Assembly (NCBI GenBank): GCA_029339195.1
Contig: JAPTJF010000331.1
Coordinates: forward strand, 1-64,000
Direction of reading: 5' to 3'
Origin: Micractinium sp. NFX-FRZ
Lineage: Eukaryota > Chlorophyta > Trebouxiophyceae > Chlorellales > Chlorellaceae
DNA length: 64,000 nt
The position numbers and the translations under genes are program-made. The notes under the pieces were generated by a model that was not told the origin of the DNA, ran no database searches, and saw only the letters and a program-made list of their open reading frames with translations. Shown here in pieces: positions 27,977 to 39,613 of this stretch. Positions within the stretch are counted from its first letter, which is position 1. Every line of letters begins with the position of its first letter.

Positions 27977-30900
27977 TTACTGGATGCCCATCAGTGCCAG
28001 CATGTCGTCCACCTCAGCATCACCGCTGCCATCTGGCATGCCAGCTGGCACATCCGGGGCAGGCGGCAGCATGCCTGCGTCCACGCCGGCCGTGCTGCCT
28101 GCCGGGGGCGGCCCCGCTGGCGCCTGGGCCGTGCCTAGCGGCAGGTACCGCGCAGGCGAGCGGGGCTGGTGCAGGGAGGCTGCAGCAGCGGTGGGGGTGG
28201 CAGCTGGCTGCAGCGCGGGCTGCTGTGCTGCCATGGCAAGCCACGGCATGAGCTCCTCCTCTGCCACCGCCTCTGCCTCTGCTACCACTTCCTCCTGTGC
28301 TGCTGCCCCTGCTGCTCCGCCTGCTGCCTGTGACGCTGCCTGTACCGGAGGTGCTTCCGCCGCCCATTCCGCCGCTACCTCCCCCGCTGCCTCAGCCTCC
28401 TCCCAGTCAACCTCGTCCGCCCAAGCGCCCGCAGCTGAGGAGGCCGCACCCCCTTCCCAGCCGTCCCAGGCATCTGGGCCTCCCGCTGCTGCTGGCAGTG
28501 GGGGCGGCACGGGAGCTGAGAAGCCCGCACCGCCTGCTCCGCCGATGCCAACGGAAAAGCTGCCCAGCCCCGCAGGAGGCGGCGGGACTGGTGCGAGCCA
28601 CCCGCTGCCGCCCGGCGCAGCGGCGTAGATGCCGCCGCTGCTTGCGGCAGCGGTGACTGACAGCCGCTCTGCCCTCGCCTCTGCATCGAATTGCTCTTGC
28701 AGGAGGCGAGCCATCTCCCCGTCTGACAGCTGCTGCTGCTGCTGCTGATGATACGGCTGCTGCTGCTGCTGCCACTGCTGCTGGTACGACTGTTGGTATG
28801 GCTGCTGCTGCTGCTGCTGCTGCCACCGCTGCTGCTGGTACAACTGCTGCTGCTGCGTGGTTGCCGAGGGCGGCGGCGGAACAGGCAGCGCCCTGCCAGG
28901 CCCTGCCAGCGCCGCACCGCGCACCGGCGGCGGCGGCAGGAGCACGCCACTGGCTGGCACCGCATATGCGGCGCCGCTGCCCCTGCTGCCGCCGCCGCCG
29001 CTGCCAGCAGCTCCGAGGAACGCGCTGCCGCCCCGGTCGACGCCGCGTCCTCGGCCGCCGCCAAAGCCGCACCCGCCGCCGGCGTCCCGGCCGCGCCCCC
29101 GCCCGCCCCGCAGCCGCTCCAGCTGCCGCCGCTGTGCGTTCAGTTTGCGCTTGCTCCAGGACTGCAGCGTCACCGCTCGCTCCCCCTCCTCCGTGCCTGC
29201 ACGGGCGGGCACCGGGGCAGAGCAAGGCGCAGCACAGATCAGAGGCTGTGTCCAGGAATGCAGCCGCTTCAGGCGATCAGACGCTTCAGGCAATCAGAGG
29301 CTTCACCAGCAGTTCACAGGCTTTAGGCAACCAGAGACTTTAAGCAGTCGGAGGCTTTGCCAGGATTGTGGAGGAAGGGTGGAGGCTGGCGAGCGTGCCG
29401 ACAGTGGGCAGGCGCCCATACTCCTCCCCCTCCCTCCCGCAGGCCGTCCCTTGCTGTGCCAGCAGCACGCCCGCCACACTCCTTGTCAGTGTGCCGGCAC
29501 ATGCGCACCTGGCAGCAGGCCGGGGCTGAAGGGGGGCACGTCCTGCCCCGCAAGGTCCAGTGGCAGGCACAGCACCGCCTCAGGGCCGCCGCCCGATGCA
29601 TCCCCGCCTGCTGCTGTGGCCGGCTCCCGCGGCGGCAGCAGCAGTGACAGTATGCTGCTGCCCTCCACCGTCTCCTCCGCTGCCGCCGCCGCCGTCGACC
29701 CCTGCTGCCCGCCCAGCAGCAGGCGGGTGGCCAGCGGGTGGAACGCGCTGAGGTAGAGGTGAGAGGGGGCAAACCGGTTGCGTGAGCACTCCTCTTCAGA
29801 CAGCCTGCTGCCGTTGCTTCTTCTGCCGCCTCCTCCCCTCTCCTCCTCATTGCCATACTCGTCCTCCTCCTCCTCGTCGCTGCCGTCCTCCCTGCCACCA
29901 TCTTCACCATTATCCTTTTCCAGCTGCTCGCGCACAAAGTGGGAGATGGCGTCCAAATCTGCACAGAGAGGGGCGCAGGGGCAGCAGCCAGGTCAGCACT
30001 AAAATGCATGCGCAGTGCTGCGTGTGCTGCACTTGATGCCGGTCGATCAGTGCGGCGACAGGGTGTGCACCTCAGGGGCCTGGAGCTGCACAATGTGCAG
30101 GAGCAGCAGCAGCCCTAGGGCGGGAAGTCAGTGATCAAGTACAGCACCCTCAACGTGTCTGCAGTCCAAGGGCACCGCTTGCGGCACCCCATCTGCCATC
30201 ACTGGTGCTGTGCAGGGGGAGGGCCCGGCAGGCCTGCCGCAGCGTGGTACCCACCCCCACCCGCCCGGCCGCCCACCTGGGAAGGGCAACGTGATGACAG
30301 CCGTGTGAGCCCACTTCTTGCCGCTGAGGTCCACCAGAGCGCTCACGTCCTCTGGGAACACCTCCGCACCGGCGGTACCATGCAGCGCTGCCAGCCCTTC
30401 ATCCGGGTCCTCAGCTGCCTCAGCCAGGGCTGCCGGCAGGCAGGCGGGCATGCTGCGGGTCAGGACATGGGGAGGGCGGGCGGGGCGGTTGGCAGGGGCC
30501 GCGTGCCAGCTAGGCACCCTGTCCCACTGAACGGCTTGCTGCATGTCCAGGTGCAAGGCCGTTCAACTAAGCGTCCCAGCCCCTTGCTCCACCCCACATG
30601 CCCCAAGCACGGCAACCCGCAGTGTTCCCAAAGCACCCCAACCCGTTCCCACAGCATCCCCACAGCGCCCCCACACATTCTTTTCACCTCGAGAAGGGCA
30701 GCACGGACAGCAGCTGGGCAAAAGGGGGGATGGGTGCATCCATCCGTGAGGCCGCGGCCCCCGCCCCCCGCAGCGCCTCCTTGCCGTACTTTGCCAGGTC
30801 AGACGCCAGCGGGGCATAGTGGTGCTCGTAAAACACCTGCAGCAGCAGCAATTGGGGACATAAGACTGTACCCTTGTGAGTGTGCACGCAGGTTTGGGTG

Positions 30901-33900
30901 AGTGTAAAGCTGAGAGTCTGCAGCGCTTTGGTTGCTGTGCCAAGCACTCGAGTGAGCGGAAGCCAGGCCAACACACAAGCTTAGCCTGCCATGCATCCCC
31001 GCCCACCTGCCAGGACGCGTAGGGTGCCTCGTCGTCTCCCTTGCTGCGCCGCCCGCTGCTGGCGCCACCACGCGACGAGGCGGGCTCCTCCCCAGCCGTC
31101 GCAGCAGCACTGCCGGGGGGCGGCACAGGCGGGCTTCCTCGGCAGTAGTAGGCCAGGGTCCACACCAGGGTGCGGCAGAAGGCGGCGCACACGCGGCGCA
31201 CCTGAACACAGGGGTAATGGGGCAGCGGGGCAGCAGGCATGCAGTTTCAGCAACTCCAATCGGGGGCTTAGGGGTACCGGAGAGGAGCGGCGGGGGCTTA
31301 GGGGTAGCGGAGAAAGGAGGCGCGGCACAGCTGGCCCCCAGCATCGCTAGACGGCCCAGGTAGCCCCGAGCACGGATGCTGCAGCCTTACACCTACAAGG
31401 GTGTAGGTGCCACCTTCTCACCACCACCTCCTCCCCTGGCCAGCTCACAAATAGTGCGATGAGCTGCCCCCTGTCTTCCCAGCCTCTCTGCCTCGCATTC
31501 CTCAACACCTCACCAGCTCTGAGCAGCCTCACAACTCAAGCCCTCCCCAACAGCGGGCTAGCTGCCACCAGCTTCTCACCAGCTTCTCGAGCTCCGGCCC
31601 CCCCGCCGCCTCGGCCCCAAAGCAGCGCTGGTAGTAGCGGCCGCGGTAGCCAGCCAGGGACAGCCGCACCTGCAGGCAGGACAGGGCAGGCCAGAGCAGG
31701 TAGGGCAGGGCAGGGGAGGACGCATGGGGTGGCAGGGCAGGCAGGCAGGTGGGCAGCGCAAGCAGCATAGACGGAAGCAAAGGAGCAGGCAATTGGAGCA
31801 GGCAGCGGACGGGGACGCAGGGAGGCTTCCTGGAGTGTCCAAACAGAGCACAGAGCACATAACTGGCACGGCTTGAACCCCTGCCAACCACACCACTCCT
31901 GACTGGCGCCTCTTTCCGTGCTGGCCCCACCCCAGCCACCCTGTGGGTCCCCACCCTCACCCGGTCTGCCGCCATCCCCGCCTGCGCCCTGTCATCCATC
32001 CTGCCCCTCACGCGCCGCAGCAGCTCCCGCCGCAGGGACGCAGGGTCGCCGGCATACAGCGGCGCACCGCCAGCAACCAGACCATCTGCGTTGCCGGCTG
32101 CAGCAGGAAGAAGGTACAGCAAAGTGTGCGGGTAAAATGCAAGGCCAGCATACAGCGGCATACCAGCAGCCAGCTGCTCTGCATTGCCGGTTGCCGCAGG
32201 AAGAAGGTACAGCAACGTGGGGTCAGGTGAGTGCAAGGGCGGATCTCCGGCCAGCATGAAGCGCTGCGCCCAGGGCCACCCCAAGAACCCACCAAGAAGG
32301 CAGGGCGGTACGGGGCCTCACCTGACGGCAGGCTGCCCAGCAGCTCATCCAAGCTCTCCCCCGCCCGCAGCTCCCCCACGCTGACCCACTCGCTGCCGCC
32401 CATCCAGCCGGCGCCGCCGGGGCGGTCCCGCGTGCCGCCGCCGCCCCCGGAGGCCGCTGCCTCCTGCTGCAGCTTGCGCCGCTGCTCCCGCACCTTGCGC
32501 AGCTGCACGCTCGACATGGCGTCGCAGTGGCAACATAAGTGGAGACGTGGAAAGTGAAGATGCGGACAAGCTTGGACGCGGCCCCCCCCCCCACACACCT
32601 TGCCCAGCTCCTCGCCTCCCGCTGCTGAGACGTCGCCTCCTCCCCCTCCCCTGCCCTATCAAACCCCGCATCACCCACCTCCCGCTGCTGATGAAACGTC
32701 GCCTCCTCCTCCTGCCCCGCCCCGCCCCGCCCACTTCCTCACCTCCCGCTGCTGGAACGTCGCCTCCTCCTCCGCCCCCAGCCGCTGGAACAGCCAGCAC
32801 AGCTTGTCGGCGTCCACCCGCCCGCTGTTGGTCAGGTAGCCCTTGCGCCCGCCAGAGCCGCCGCCCAGCAGCTCCTGAGCAATGATGGGAGGGCGGGGGA
32901 GGGCAGCAATAAAGAAGCCGGCACGCGCCTGAAACTCCTGTTGTAATGCCGTTGTGCTGAGCAGCGCCTCTCCTTGGGTGAGGCTTCACGTGCCCCACAT
33001 CTTCGCCCAATGCACACAACAAGAACATTATACAATTCATGGTATGGTGGTGGATACAAAGCAGACACCACCGTCCACTGCCCTTCCACAATTCACCTCC
33101 CCCCTGCCCCCTGCCCCGCACCCGCTGCCCACCTTGTACTTGTCCAGCAGCGTCTCCAGGGCGGAGGGGCGGTCGTAGATGTCGAGGGAGGGGACGTGGG
33201 GAAGAAAGTCGTTGCCTGCAGGGGGGATGGCAGCGTGAAGGGCAGGGGGGGGGGTCAGCCCGGACGGGAGGAAGGGGAGGCCGGGTGGGTGGGTGGCTGG
33301 AAGACGGCGGGGCACAGGCAGCTGCGGGTGTGGGAATGGCGGGGCTGCAGGGCAGGCAGGGTAGGGCTGCAGGCGGCAGCACGGGCGCGGCGTGATGGCC
33401 TTGTTTTAGCCTGGGCGCCCCGCCTTCAAGTCATGCCCCGGCCCTGGCCTTCCGTCCCGTGCTGCTTGCCTGCCAAAAAGGTGCAGAACACGACGTCGTC
33501 CTACAAAGCGCAAGGCGGTGCACAGCGGCACGATTTTTAACGACACTAGTCTGCCTGACAGCTTAGAGTGTCTTGCCATGGTATGGTGTGAAAAGTCATG
33601 CGCGCAGGACAGCAGCCCGCGGGACAGCAGCTCACAAAGTTACCACGACCACAAGCAACGCTGCCGGCAGGCACGGCGCCACACAGCCAAACAGCAGGGT
33701 AGCCCCAGGCGTGCACCCAGCGGCATGACAGCATCAGCAGCAACAGCTGCGAGCGCCTGCAGCCCCGCATGCGCTGCTTCTTGTCTGGTTCTTACCAAGA
33801 TGCGCTCAAAGCTGTAAGCGGCGACCTTGCTGCCGCCGCTGCTGCGGCCACCACCGCCGCCGTCTGCGCTGCTCACAGTGTCGCCGGCCGCGCTGCCCGC

Positions 33901-36900
33901 AGCACTGCTTGGGGCATCGTCTGTGGCGGCACCGTTGCTTGCGGCGCTGGCGGCGGCAGCGGCGGCCTTGGCAGCGCGCTGCTGCTTGCGCGCGAGGCGG
34001 CGCCCCACCGACGGGTGCACTCTCTTCTTTTCCCCTGTAATCAAATCCACCTCAACACCCTCAGCCTCACCTCCACCCTCCCCTCTGCCGCCGTCCAAGC
34101 TGCTGCGCCGGCTGCCGCCGCTGCCGCCGCCGGCTGCCGGGCCGCCGGGGCTCCCAGGCCCCCCGCTGCCTTCTGGCGCTGCTGCTGCTGCGAAGGCGTC
34201 CTCCTGATCATGCGCAGTTCCAGAGCTCGCCTCGGCTGTTGCAGCCGCAGCCAATGCTGCTGCTGCCGCCGGCTGCTGCTGCTGCTGCTGCGCCCCTTGT
34301 TGTGCCTCCTCACAGAAGGGGGAGAACTCGCACCTCAGGAAGTCGCGCAGGGTGGAGAGGCGCAGCAGCTCCAGAGGCTGCTGGCCCACCTGATGGATGT
34401 GTGTCACAGCGCATGGGAGGGTGGGGGGAGGGAAAGGGGCAGGACGTCAGTGCAAAGCCAGCGTCTCTAGCCACAAAATGACGTTTGTTTCTGAATGTTG
34501 TGCTTGCCAAGGCTGAGCAAGTTGGTGGGGACAGGAGCGCAAGCTGTGACGCACCCAAGGCGACAAGCACCCCTTCCTCCATTCCCTACCGCCAGCCCAC
34601 CCTGCCGTCACTCCCGCACCCCCTCCATCTCTGTCTCACACCCCCATTTGTCCTGGCCGTGCCACAGCTCCACCCTCCCACCGCACCCACCCTCGGCGCA
34701 CCGCTGTCGCAACATTGTTCCAAGATCCTAACATTTTAGGGACCAGGTTTGATACCAACCCAGATTCAGGGGGTGCCCAACCCCCCACCCACCGGGCTCC
34801 ACAGCGCCTCGCCCCCCTCCTCCTCCTGCTCCGCGCGGCTCCCCTCCAGAAACGACTCCAGGGTGCCCGACTCCCGCAGCAGCACAAAGTGGGGCTCGTG
34901 GCTGCGCGGCGGGGGGTGTAGGGTGGGGTGGGGTGGGGTCAGGTGCAAGTGAGTGGCGAGTGTGTGCGTTGGGGTAACGAGTTGACTTGAAGCTGTGCAG
35001 GGTGAGGAACAGCGAGCCGCTGGGCCATGGGGGGGCGAGGCACACACGATTCGATTCGGACACCATTCACACACACATTGCGCCAGATGAGGCCGCGCCA
35101 GCATGCCCGCCACCTCAGCAGGCCCAGCATGCCTCCATCCTCACCCCACAACATGCCTGCAGGCGCAGCAGGGCCCAGCAGCGCCCACACGCCAGCAGAC
35201 CAGCGTCACGCCCCATGCCAGCAGGCCCAGCAGGGCCCAGCGTCACCCCCCCACCTCAGCAGGCCCAGCATGGCCTAGCAGCGCCCCCCACCTCAGCAGG
35301 CCCAGCAGGATGAGATCGGCATCTTGCCCGTAGATGGCGTGCCGAGTGTTGGGGTCGTAGCCGGGCTGCGGACGAAACGAGCAAGATGTGAACTCTCGCA
35401 GGTTGCCAGCACGCGTGGAGGGGCAGAGAGGGGGGAGCACAGCACGCCCAAAGGCAGCAGCACTCCAGCGGCTGTGAGCATAGCGTGCCCCCCGCCCCCT
35501 GCCCATCGCTGCGCCCACCTCACCGGGCCCCGTCTGCACAGGTGGGGCCGTTGCCGTGTGAGGCACAAGACCCTTCCCCACTCCGAAACAGCACAACCCC
35601 GCGCAGCCGCGCCTGCATGTGGTGGGGCTGCAGCAGCGCTTTGCCCCTGCAGCCCCTGGCGCCTCACCTCCAGCCGCACCCTCACGCAGCAACCAACCCC
35701 CGCCCTGCACACACCGCACGCTCACCTGCGTGCGCTGCTGCCGTATGAAGCGCATGATCTTGTGCTCCCCCTCCCCCGGCTCGCTGCTGTCGCTGAAGAT
35801 GACCTGCAGGGGGCAGGGGCGGTGGGGGCACATCAGGGGATGGGGCAGTGAGCAAAGTGTGTGTGCGCAGTGCGGAGAGGGATGGCGACAGGGCAGCACA
35901 AACCTGAGGGGGGAGCATGAGGGGAAGGCCAGGAGTAGTGCGGGCCACGGGCCATGAGGGGGAGGGGGCAGTGAGCAGAGCGTGTGCGTGCTGTGCAGAC
36001 TGGGATCGGGCCAAGCAGCAGCGGAGCAGAGGCATCAGGACGGCCCAGCCCGCCCCTTGCCCGCCCCCACCCACATCACACCAGTGTCCCCGAGCTGACT
36101 GTCATGCAATTCCCACTCACAGCCAGGCTGCCCCAGTCTGGGTCGCTCTCCAGCTTCTGGCGGAAGAAGGTGCGCAGGTGGGCGGCCAGGCGGGACATGA
36201 AGGCGGTGCCGGGGGTGATGACTGGCAGGGGGGGCAGAATGGGTTGGGGGAGGGAGGGAGCACGAGGAAAAGGTTGGGCGGCCAGGAGGGGCAAACATGG
36301 GGGTGGTATCAGAGGTGATGGCTGGCAACCTGTGTCGTGTGTGAGTCGGGCAAGTGTGGCAGCAAGGGCAGCCGGCGAGGCGTCGGAGCGGGGGAGTGAG
36401 AAGCGAGGGGAGTGGTGGGGCCTCAGCCAAGCCCGCCGATTTGCATGCTTAATGTGCAGTGCACCGACAACAGTGCATGCGTGCGGCACAACAGTGCATG
36501 CACGCTGCGCTGCGCTGCGCTGTGCTGCGCCACGCTCACCGTTGCCGTCGAAAGCGGGCAGCGGCGGGATCTCGGCGCCGCCTGCGGGCCCCAGCTCCGC
36601 CGCCATCTCACGCCGCACCTGCAAAGCCGGGGGGGAGAGGAAAGGTTGGCATACTTGCAGAGATTTGATCGGACGAGGAGGTACCAGCTCCGCCGCCATC
36701 TCCTGCTGCACCTAGCAGCCAGGAGCAGTGAGAAAGAACCAGTTTTAAGAACAGGGAAGATACTCTGCGGGCCGCCCTATCCTGCCCCTCCCCCCTCCCT
36801 CCCTGCACTGCCCTCCCGCCTCCCACCACGCGGCGTGCCTGGCGTTCAATCTCCTGGCGCTGGCGCTCCTGGTGGGCCGCGTAGAAGCGCCGCCCCCGCT

Positions 36901-38327
36901 GCTGGTTCATCTTGGCGGTTGGGGCGGAGCCGTCGGCGGCCACGAGCAGCAGGCGGGTGGGCCTGCGGCAAGGCACATGCACATGCAGCGGTGGGGGGAG
37001 CGTGACGTCACATGCGTGGCGGGAGCGACAAGGCGAAACACATGGATGGTGCAGGCCCCACCAAACCAGATAGGTAATAATACATTATTGTATGCACCGG
37101 ATTCTGATGAGGTATATGTACAGCCCACCTCACGAGCGCCACCATTCGGTCCACGTAGACGCCCCACCTCTCTTCCTCCCACTATTACAACGCACTGTGG
37201 TTTATGTTCAACGTACTGTATAGTACTATACTATTTACTGTTATAAGCCCACCTCATGAGCGCCACCAGCCTGTCCAGGTAGACATCCACCTCCATGAAC
37301 TGCTCCACCTCGCTGGCATGCGCCTCCTCACGCCAGGAGGGGTGCGTGCAGGCCTGCAGACATGCGTGGGACATGGAGTGTGCCAGGTGTGAGGTGCAGC
37401 AGGGTGGCACGTGGGGTGCGCCAGGCGTGGTGGGCAGCAGGGCGGCGTGGGGCATGCCACGGTGGTGTGGGGCAGCAGGGAGGGCATGCCAGGGCCGCGG
37501 GGGCGTTTGCCACAGCAGGCAGCCTCGACTTCACTCAAACCACAGCCACTTCCCCTCCCCTCAAGACCCTCTCCTCTCGTCCACCCTCCTCCTTGTCTCG
37601 CCCCCACGTCCCCCTCCTCCACCCTGCTCTCGCCCACCCTCCTCCCTGTTTGAACCCCGTGCACCCCTGCACTGTTTCCGCACATGCAGTATGTGGTTCA
37701 GGTCGATGTAGAGGTTGTCACACCCCGACTCCCCCTCCGCCACCTCGCTGCCCTGCTGGGCGCAGGCCTCCACAATCTCAGGGTACCTGCGGGCATGGGA
37801 TGGAGTATGTGTGGGTGGATCTTGTCAAGGGGCTCCTGCCACAACAGGGAGGAGGGGGAAGCAAGGCACAGGCCGCTTCCACAATCTGGGGATACCTGCG
37901 GGCCACATGGTTTAGGGTAAGGAACGGTTGTGTGGGTTGCCCAAGATGCATGGGCCTGTAGGCTGCACCTGCCAGGCGAGACTGTAACCAGCAAGGTCGG
38001 GGATGCTCCCGCATTGCTGCTCTGCTGGCGCACGCTGACGAGTGCACAGCGGCAGGGCGGGGCGGCGCCGAGACGAGGGCAAGGGGGCCGGCGCCCTCAC
38101 CCAGAGCGCCACCGTGACTCTGGGGCAGTGCCGATGCCTTCATTGCACAAACTTCATGCATGTGCCGCCGTTTTAAAAGGCCACGGCCCCTCCAAGGTGC
38201 GCAGTTCTGCGCCTGGGCGCCGGCTGGTGCAGCAAGCTGGCGGCCCTGGCACGACTCCGCGATATGGCGTTATGCTGCGATCGTCGCACCTGCGCCGTAG
38301 GAAGGAGAACAGGCCCGCGACCCCCAT
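27977..38327 (-). CDS. XRN: 5'-3' exoribonuclease, XRN family
   Basis: Processive 5'-phosphate-dependent RNA exonuclease. Twenty-one exons, all in phase: 38327-38290, 37786-37684, 37353-37253, 36962-36830, 36618-36540, 36221-36121, 35803-35726, 35365-35292, 34901-34793, 34389-33796, 33500-33470, 33215-33133, 32874-32743, 32502-32322, 32097-31961, 31669-31580, 31201-31007, 30836-30688, 30452-30277, 29958-29509, 29196-27977 (1417 codons). Starts MGVAGLFSFLRRRYPEIVEA. Catalytic acidic residues sit in LYIDLNHILHACTHP, VAADGSAPTAKMNQQRGRRF, SSEPGEGEHKIMRFIRQQR, GQDADLILLGLLR and AGNDFLPHVPSLDIYD. Conserved region 2 follows (YYCRGSP, YEHHYAPLASDL, FAQLLSVLP). Exon 10 adds ~130 residues of Ala/Gly/Ser-rich insert with a basic KKRVHPSVGRRLARKQQR patch (possible nuclear signal). 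The C-terminus has RGGRGRGRD and Gln-rich segments. Nuclear XRN2/3 versus cytoplasmic XRN4 is not resolved. Confidence 0.93.
29250..29350. repeat. ~17-bp satellite-like repeats in last XRN intron
   Basis: Imperfect copies of CAGGCAATCAGAGGCTT (for example at 29262, 29285, 29320, 29340) occupy the intron 29508-29197. Confidence 0.75.
32048..32260. repeat. In-frame duplicated acceptor edge of XRN exon 15
   Basis: The exon starting at 32097 and the preceding intron stretch share CTGCTGTACCTTCTTCCTGC and GCCGCTGTATGC(C/T)GG repeated at a 93-96 bp interval (gcatacagcggc at 32052 and 32148; gcaggaagaaggtacagc at 32103 and 32196). The upstream copy is open and in frame with the exon. Confidence 0.9.
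32612..32785. repeat. Three copies of XRN exon 13 donor edge
   Basis: CCTCCCGCTGCTG followed by ACGTCGCCTCCTCC recurs at 32614, 32677 and 32741 (63-64 bp steps). The right-most copy is the real exon edge; the other two lie in the intron. Confidence 0.9.
35105..35310. repeat. Array of CAGCAGGCCCAGCA copies at XRN exon 8 donor edge
   Basis: CACCTCAGCAGGCCCAGCA occurs at 35111, 35252 and 35289, with partial copies near 35180 and 35215. The copy at 35289 is the exon donor edge; the rest are intronic. Confidence 0.85.
35838..36000. repeat. ~121-bp tandem duplication inside XRN intron 6
   Basis: GGGGCAGTGAGCA(A/G)AG(T/C)GTGTG occurs at about 35842 and 35963 within the intron between exons 36221-36121 and 35803-35726. 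No exon edge is included. Confidence 0.7.
36205..36328. repeat. Duplicated acceptor edge of XRN exon 6
   Basis: GGTGATGACTGGCA at 36214 and GGTGATGGCTGGCA at 36314, 100 bp apart, cover the acceptor and first codons of exon 36221-36121. Confidence 0.75.
36588..36718. repeat. Duplicated acceptor edge of XRN exon 5
   Basis: CAGCTCCGCCGCCATCTC at 36592 recurs at 36685, 93 bp apart. The copied part contains the start of exon 36618-36540 and its acceptor. Confidence 0.9.
37118..37295. repeat. Duplicated donor edge of XRN exon 3
   Basis: CCCACCTCATGAGCGCCACC at 37248 and CCCACCTCACGAGCGCCACC at 37124, 124 bp apart. Each carries the donor and last codons of exon 37353-37253. Confidence 0.92.
37765..37908. 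repeat. Duplicated acceptor edge of XRN exon 2
   Basis: CCACAATCTCAGGGTACCTGCGGG at ~37770 and CCACAATCTGGGGATACCTGCGGG at ~37879, 109 bp apart. They include the acceptor and first codons of exon 37786-37684. Confidence 0.92.
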
Positions 38328-39013
38328 CGCGCTGTGGACGGTCTTCGCTTCAACCAGGCCCCATCTGCTTGCTGCGGATGCCACGAGCAGTCCCAATCAA
38401 CTCCTGCAACAGTTGCGGTGGCCGGAAGATTGCCCGTCGCCTTGCAAAGCCTGCCAGGGAGGATGGCGGGTGGCGCCGCCCCGCTGGCGGCAAGCGGGAC
38501 ACGTGCCGCAAGTGGGGACGCTCACGCCCAGAGGCCTGCCCCTACTGCCACCTGCCTCTACTGCCATGCTTAAAAGAGGTACATACGAGAGAGCGCAACC
38601 CTAGTCGACTTGAAACTGCTTGACGGCCTGACCAGGTTCAGTCCTGTTGACGGGCTGTGCACACTCTGGTTGCAGGCACAGGGACGGCCAGCACTCTTGA
38701 TTGCTGTGCATTCCCTGGCAATATGTGAAATTGCATATTTTCTGGCAATGTGTGATGCGTAGTTGAACTACAGTTACAGGCAAGGCGTGTTTCACACGTC
38801 ACATGTTGTTGCACACAGGGGAGCAGGCATCTGTTCATGCAGTAGTGGGGTTTGGGGGGCCAGGGGCGGCGGGGGGGAGGAAGGCCCAGGATTCACACGC
38901 TAGTACATAGAACGGGTGGCAGGCAGTGGCGGTAGGGGCAGAGGCCATGGGGGCGACGTTGAGGTGGGGGTGCGGGGGAGGGTGAGAGATGGTGCGTACG
39001 GGCTCTGCCAGAG
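38328..39013. other. Intergenic, XRN promoter side to Kazal-like gene 3' side
   Basis: No gene supported. A TGTAA on the minus strand (38774-38778) fits the end of the Kazal-like transcript. The rest is XRN upstream sequence. Confidence 0.5.
38774..38778 (-). terminator. TGTAA poly(A) signal of Kazal-like gene
   Basis: TGTAA on the minus strand, about 236 nt after the stop codon at 39014-39016. Confidence 0.45.
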
Positions 39014-39613
39014 CTACGGGCAGGGCGCTTTGATGCAGACCGGGCAGGGGCCCGGCGTGCACTTGGGATAACCGCAGCAGGAGGCCCTGCACTGATTCTC
39101 AAACTGCTTGCCAGCACAGCAGACGGGCTGGAAGATGGCGGGGCACAGGATGGCGGTGCAGCCTGGGCAGGATGGGGGCTCGGTGGGCGGGGGCGGGCAG
39201 GCCCCCGGGGAGCATTGCCAGGAGGGGAAACCGCAGCATGAAGCGAGGCACTGGTTGGAGAACTGCCTGCCGTGGCAGCAGACTGGAGCGTACACTGCAG
39301 CGCAGCTGACGGCGGCGCAGCCGGGGCACGTGGCGGCGTCGGTGCCGCCGCCAGCCAGGCAGCCGGCCAGCAAGCTGCAGGCAGGGGGCAGGGGGGCAGG
39401 GCGTGCGGAGCATGGTGGGTAGTGTGAAGGTCAACCTGAGGTGGTACTGAAAGTCCCATGCTACTGATTGGGCACTGGGGGGCCTGATCTGAGTGGTGAT
39501 TGGCAGCAGAAGCCCGGGCCAACCCACCTCCCAGACCCTTCCCCCCCCCTAGCACAACACAGGCAGGCACACCACCTGGCAAGCAGCAGGAGCATGCAGG
39601 CAGGGCGCGCCAT
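39014..39613 (-). CDS. Small secreted Cys-rich protein with two Kazal-like repeats
   Basis: Exons 39613-39576 and 39374-39014; 132 codons plus stop, in phase. The first exon and start of the second give a typical signal peptide (MARPACMLLLLASLLAGCLA). Two tandem ~40-residue modules follow, each with eight to nine Cys: CPGCAAVSCAAVYAPVCCHG ... FSNQCLASCCGFP and CPGCTAILCPAIFQPVCCAG ... FENQCRASCCGYP, joined by PPPPTEPP. The C-x5-(Y/F)-x-PVC-x-G-(6)-NQC-x3-C core matches Kazal serine-protease-inhibitor or follistatin-like folds, but with paired CC positions not seen in classical Kazal domains. Secreted or vacuolar protease inhibition is inference. Start chosen because the in-phase signal peptide begins there. 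Confidence 0.75.
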
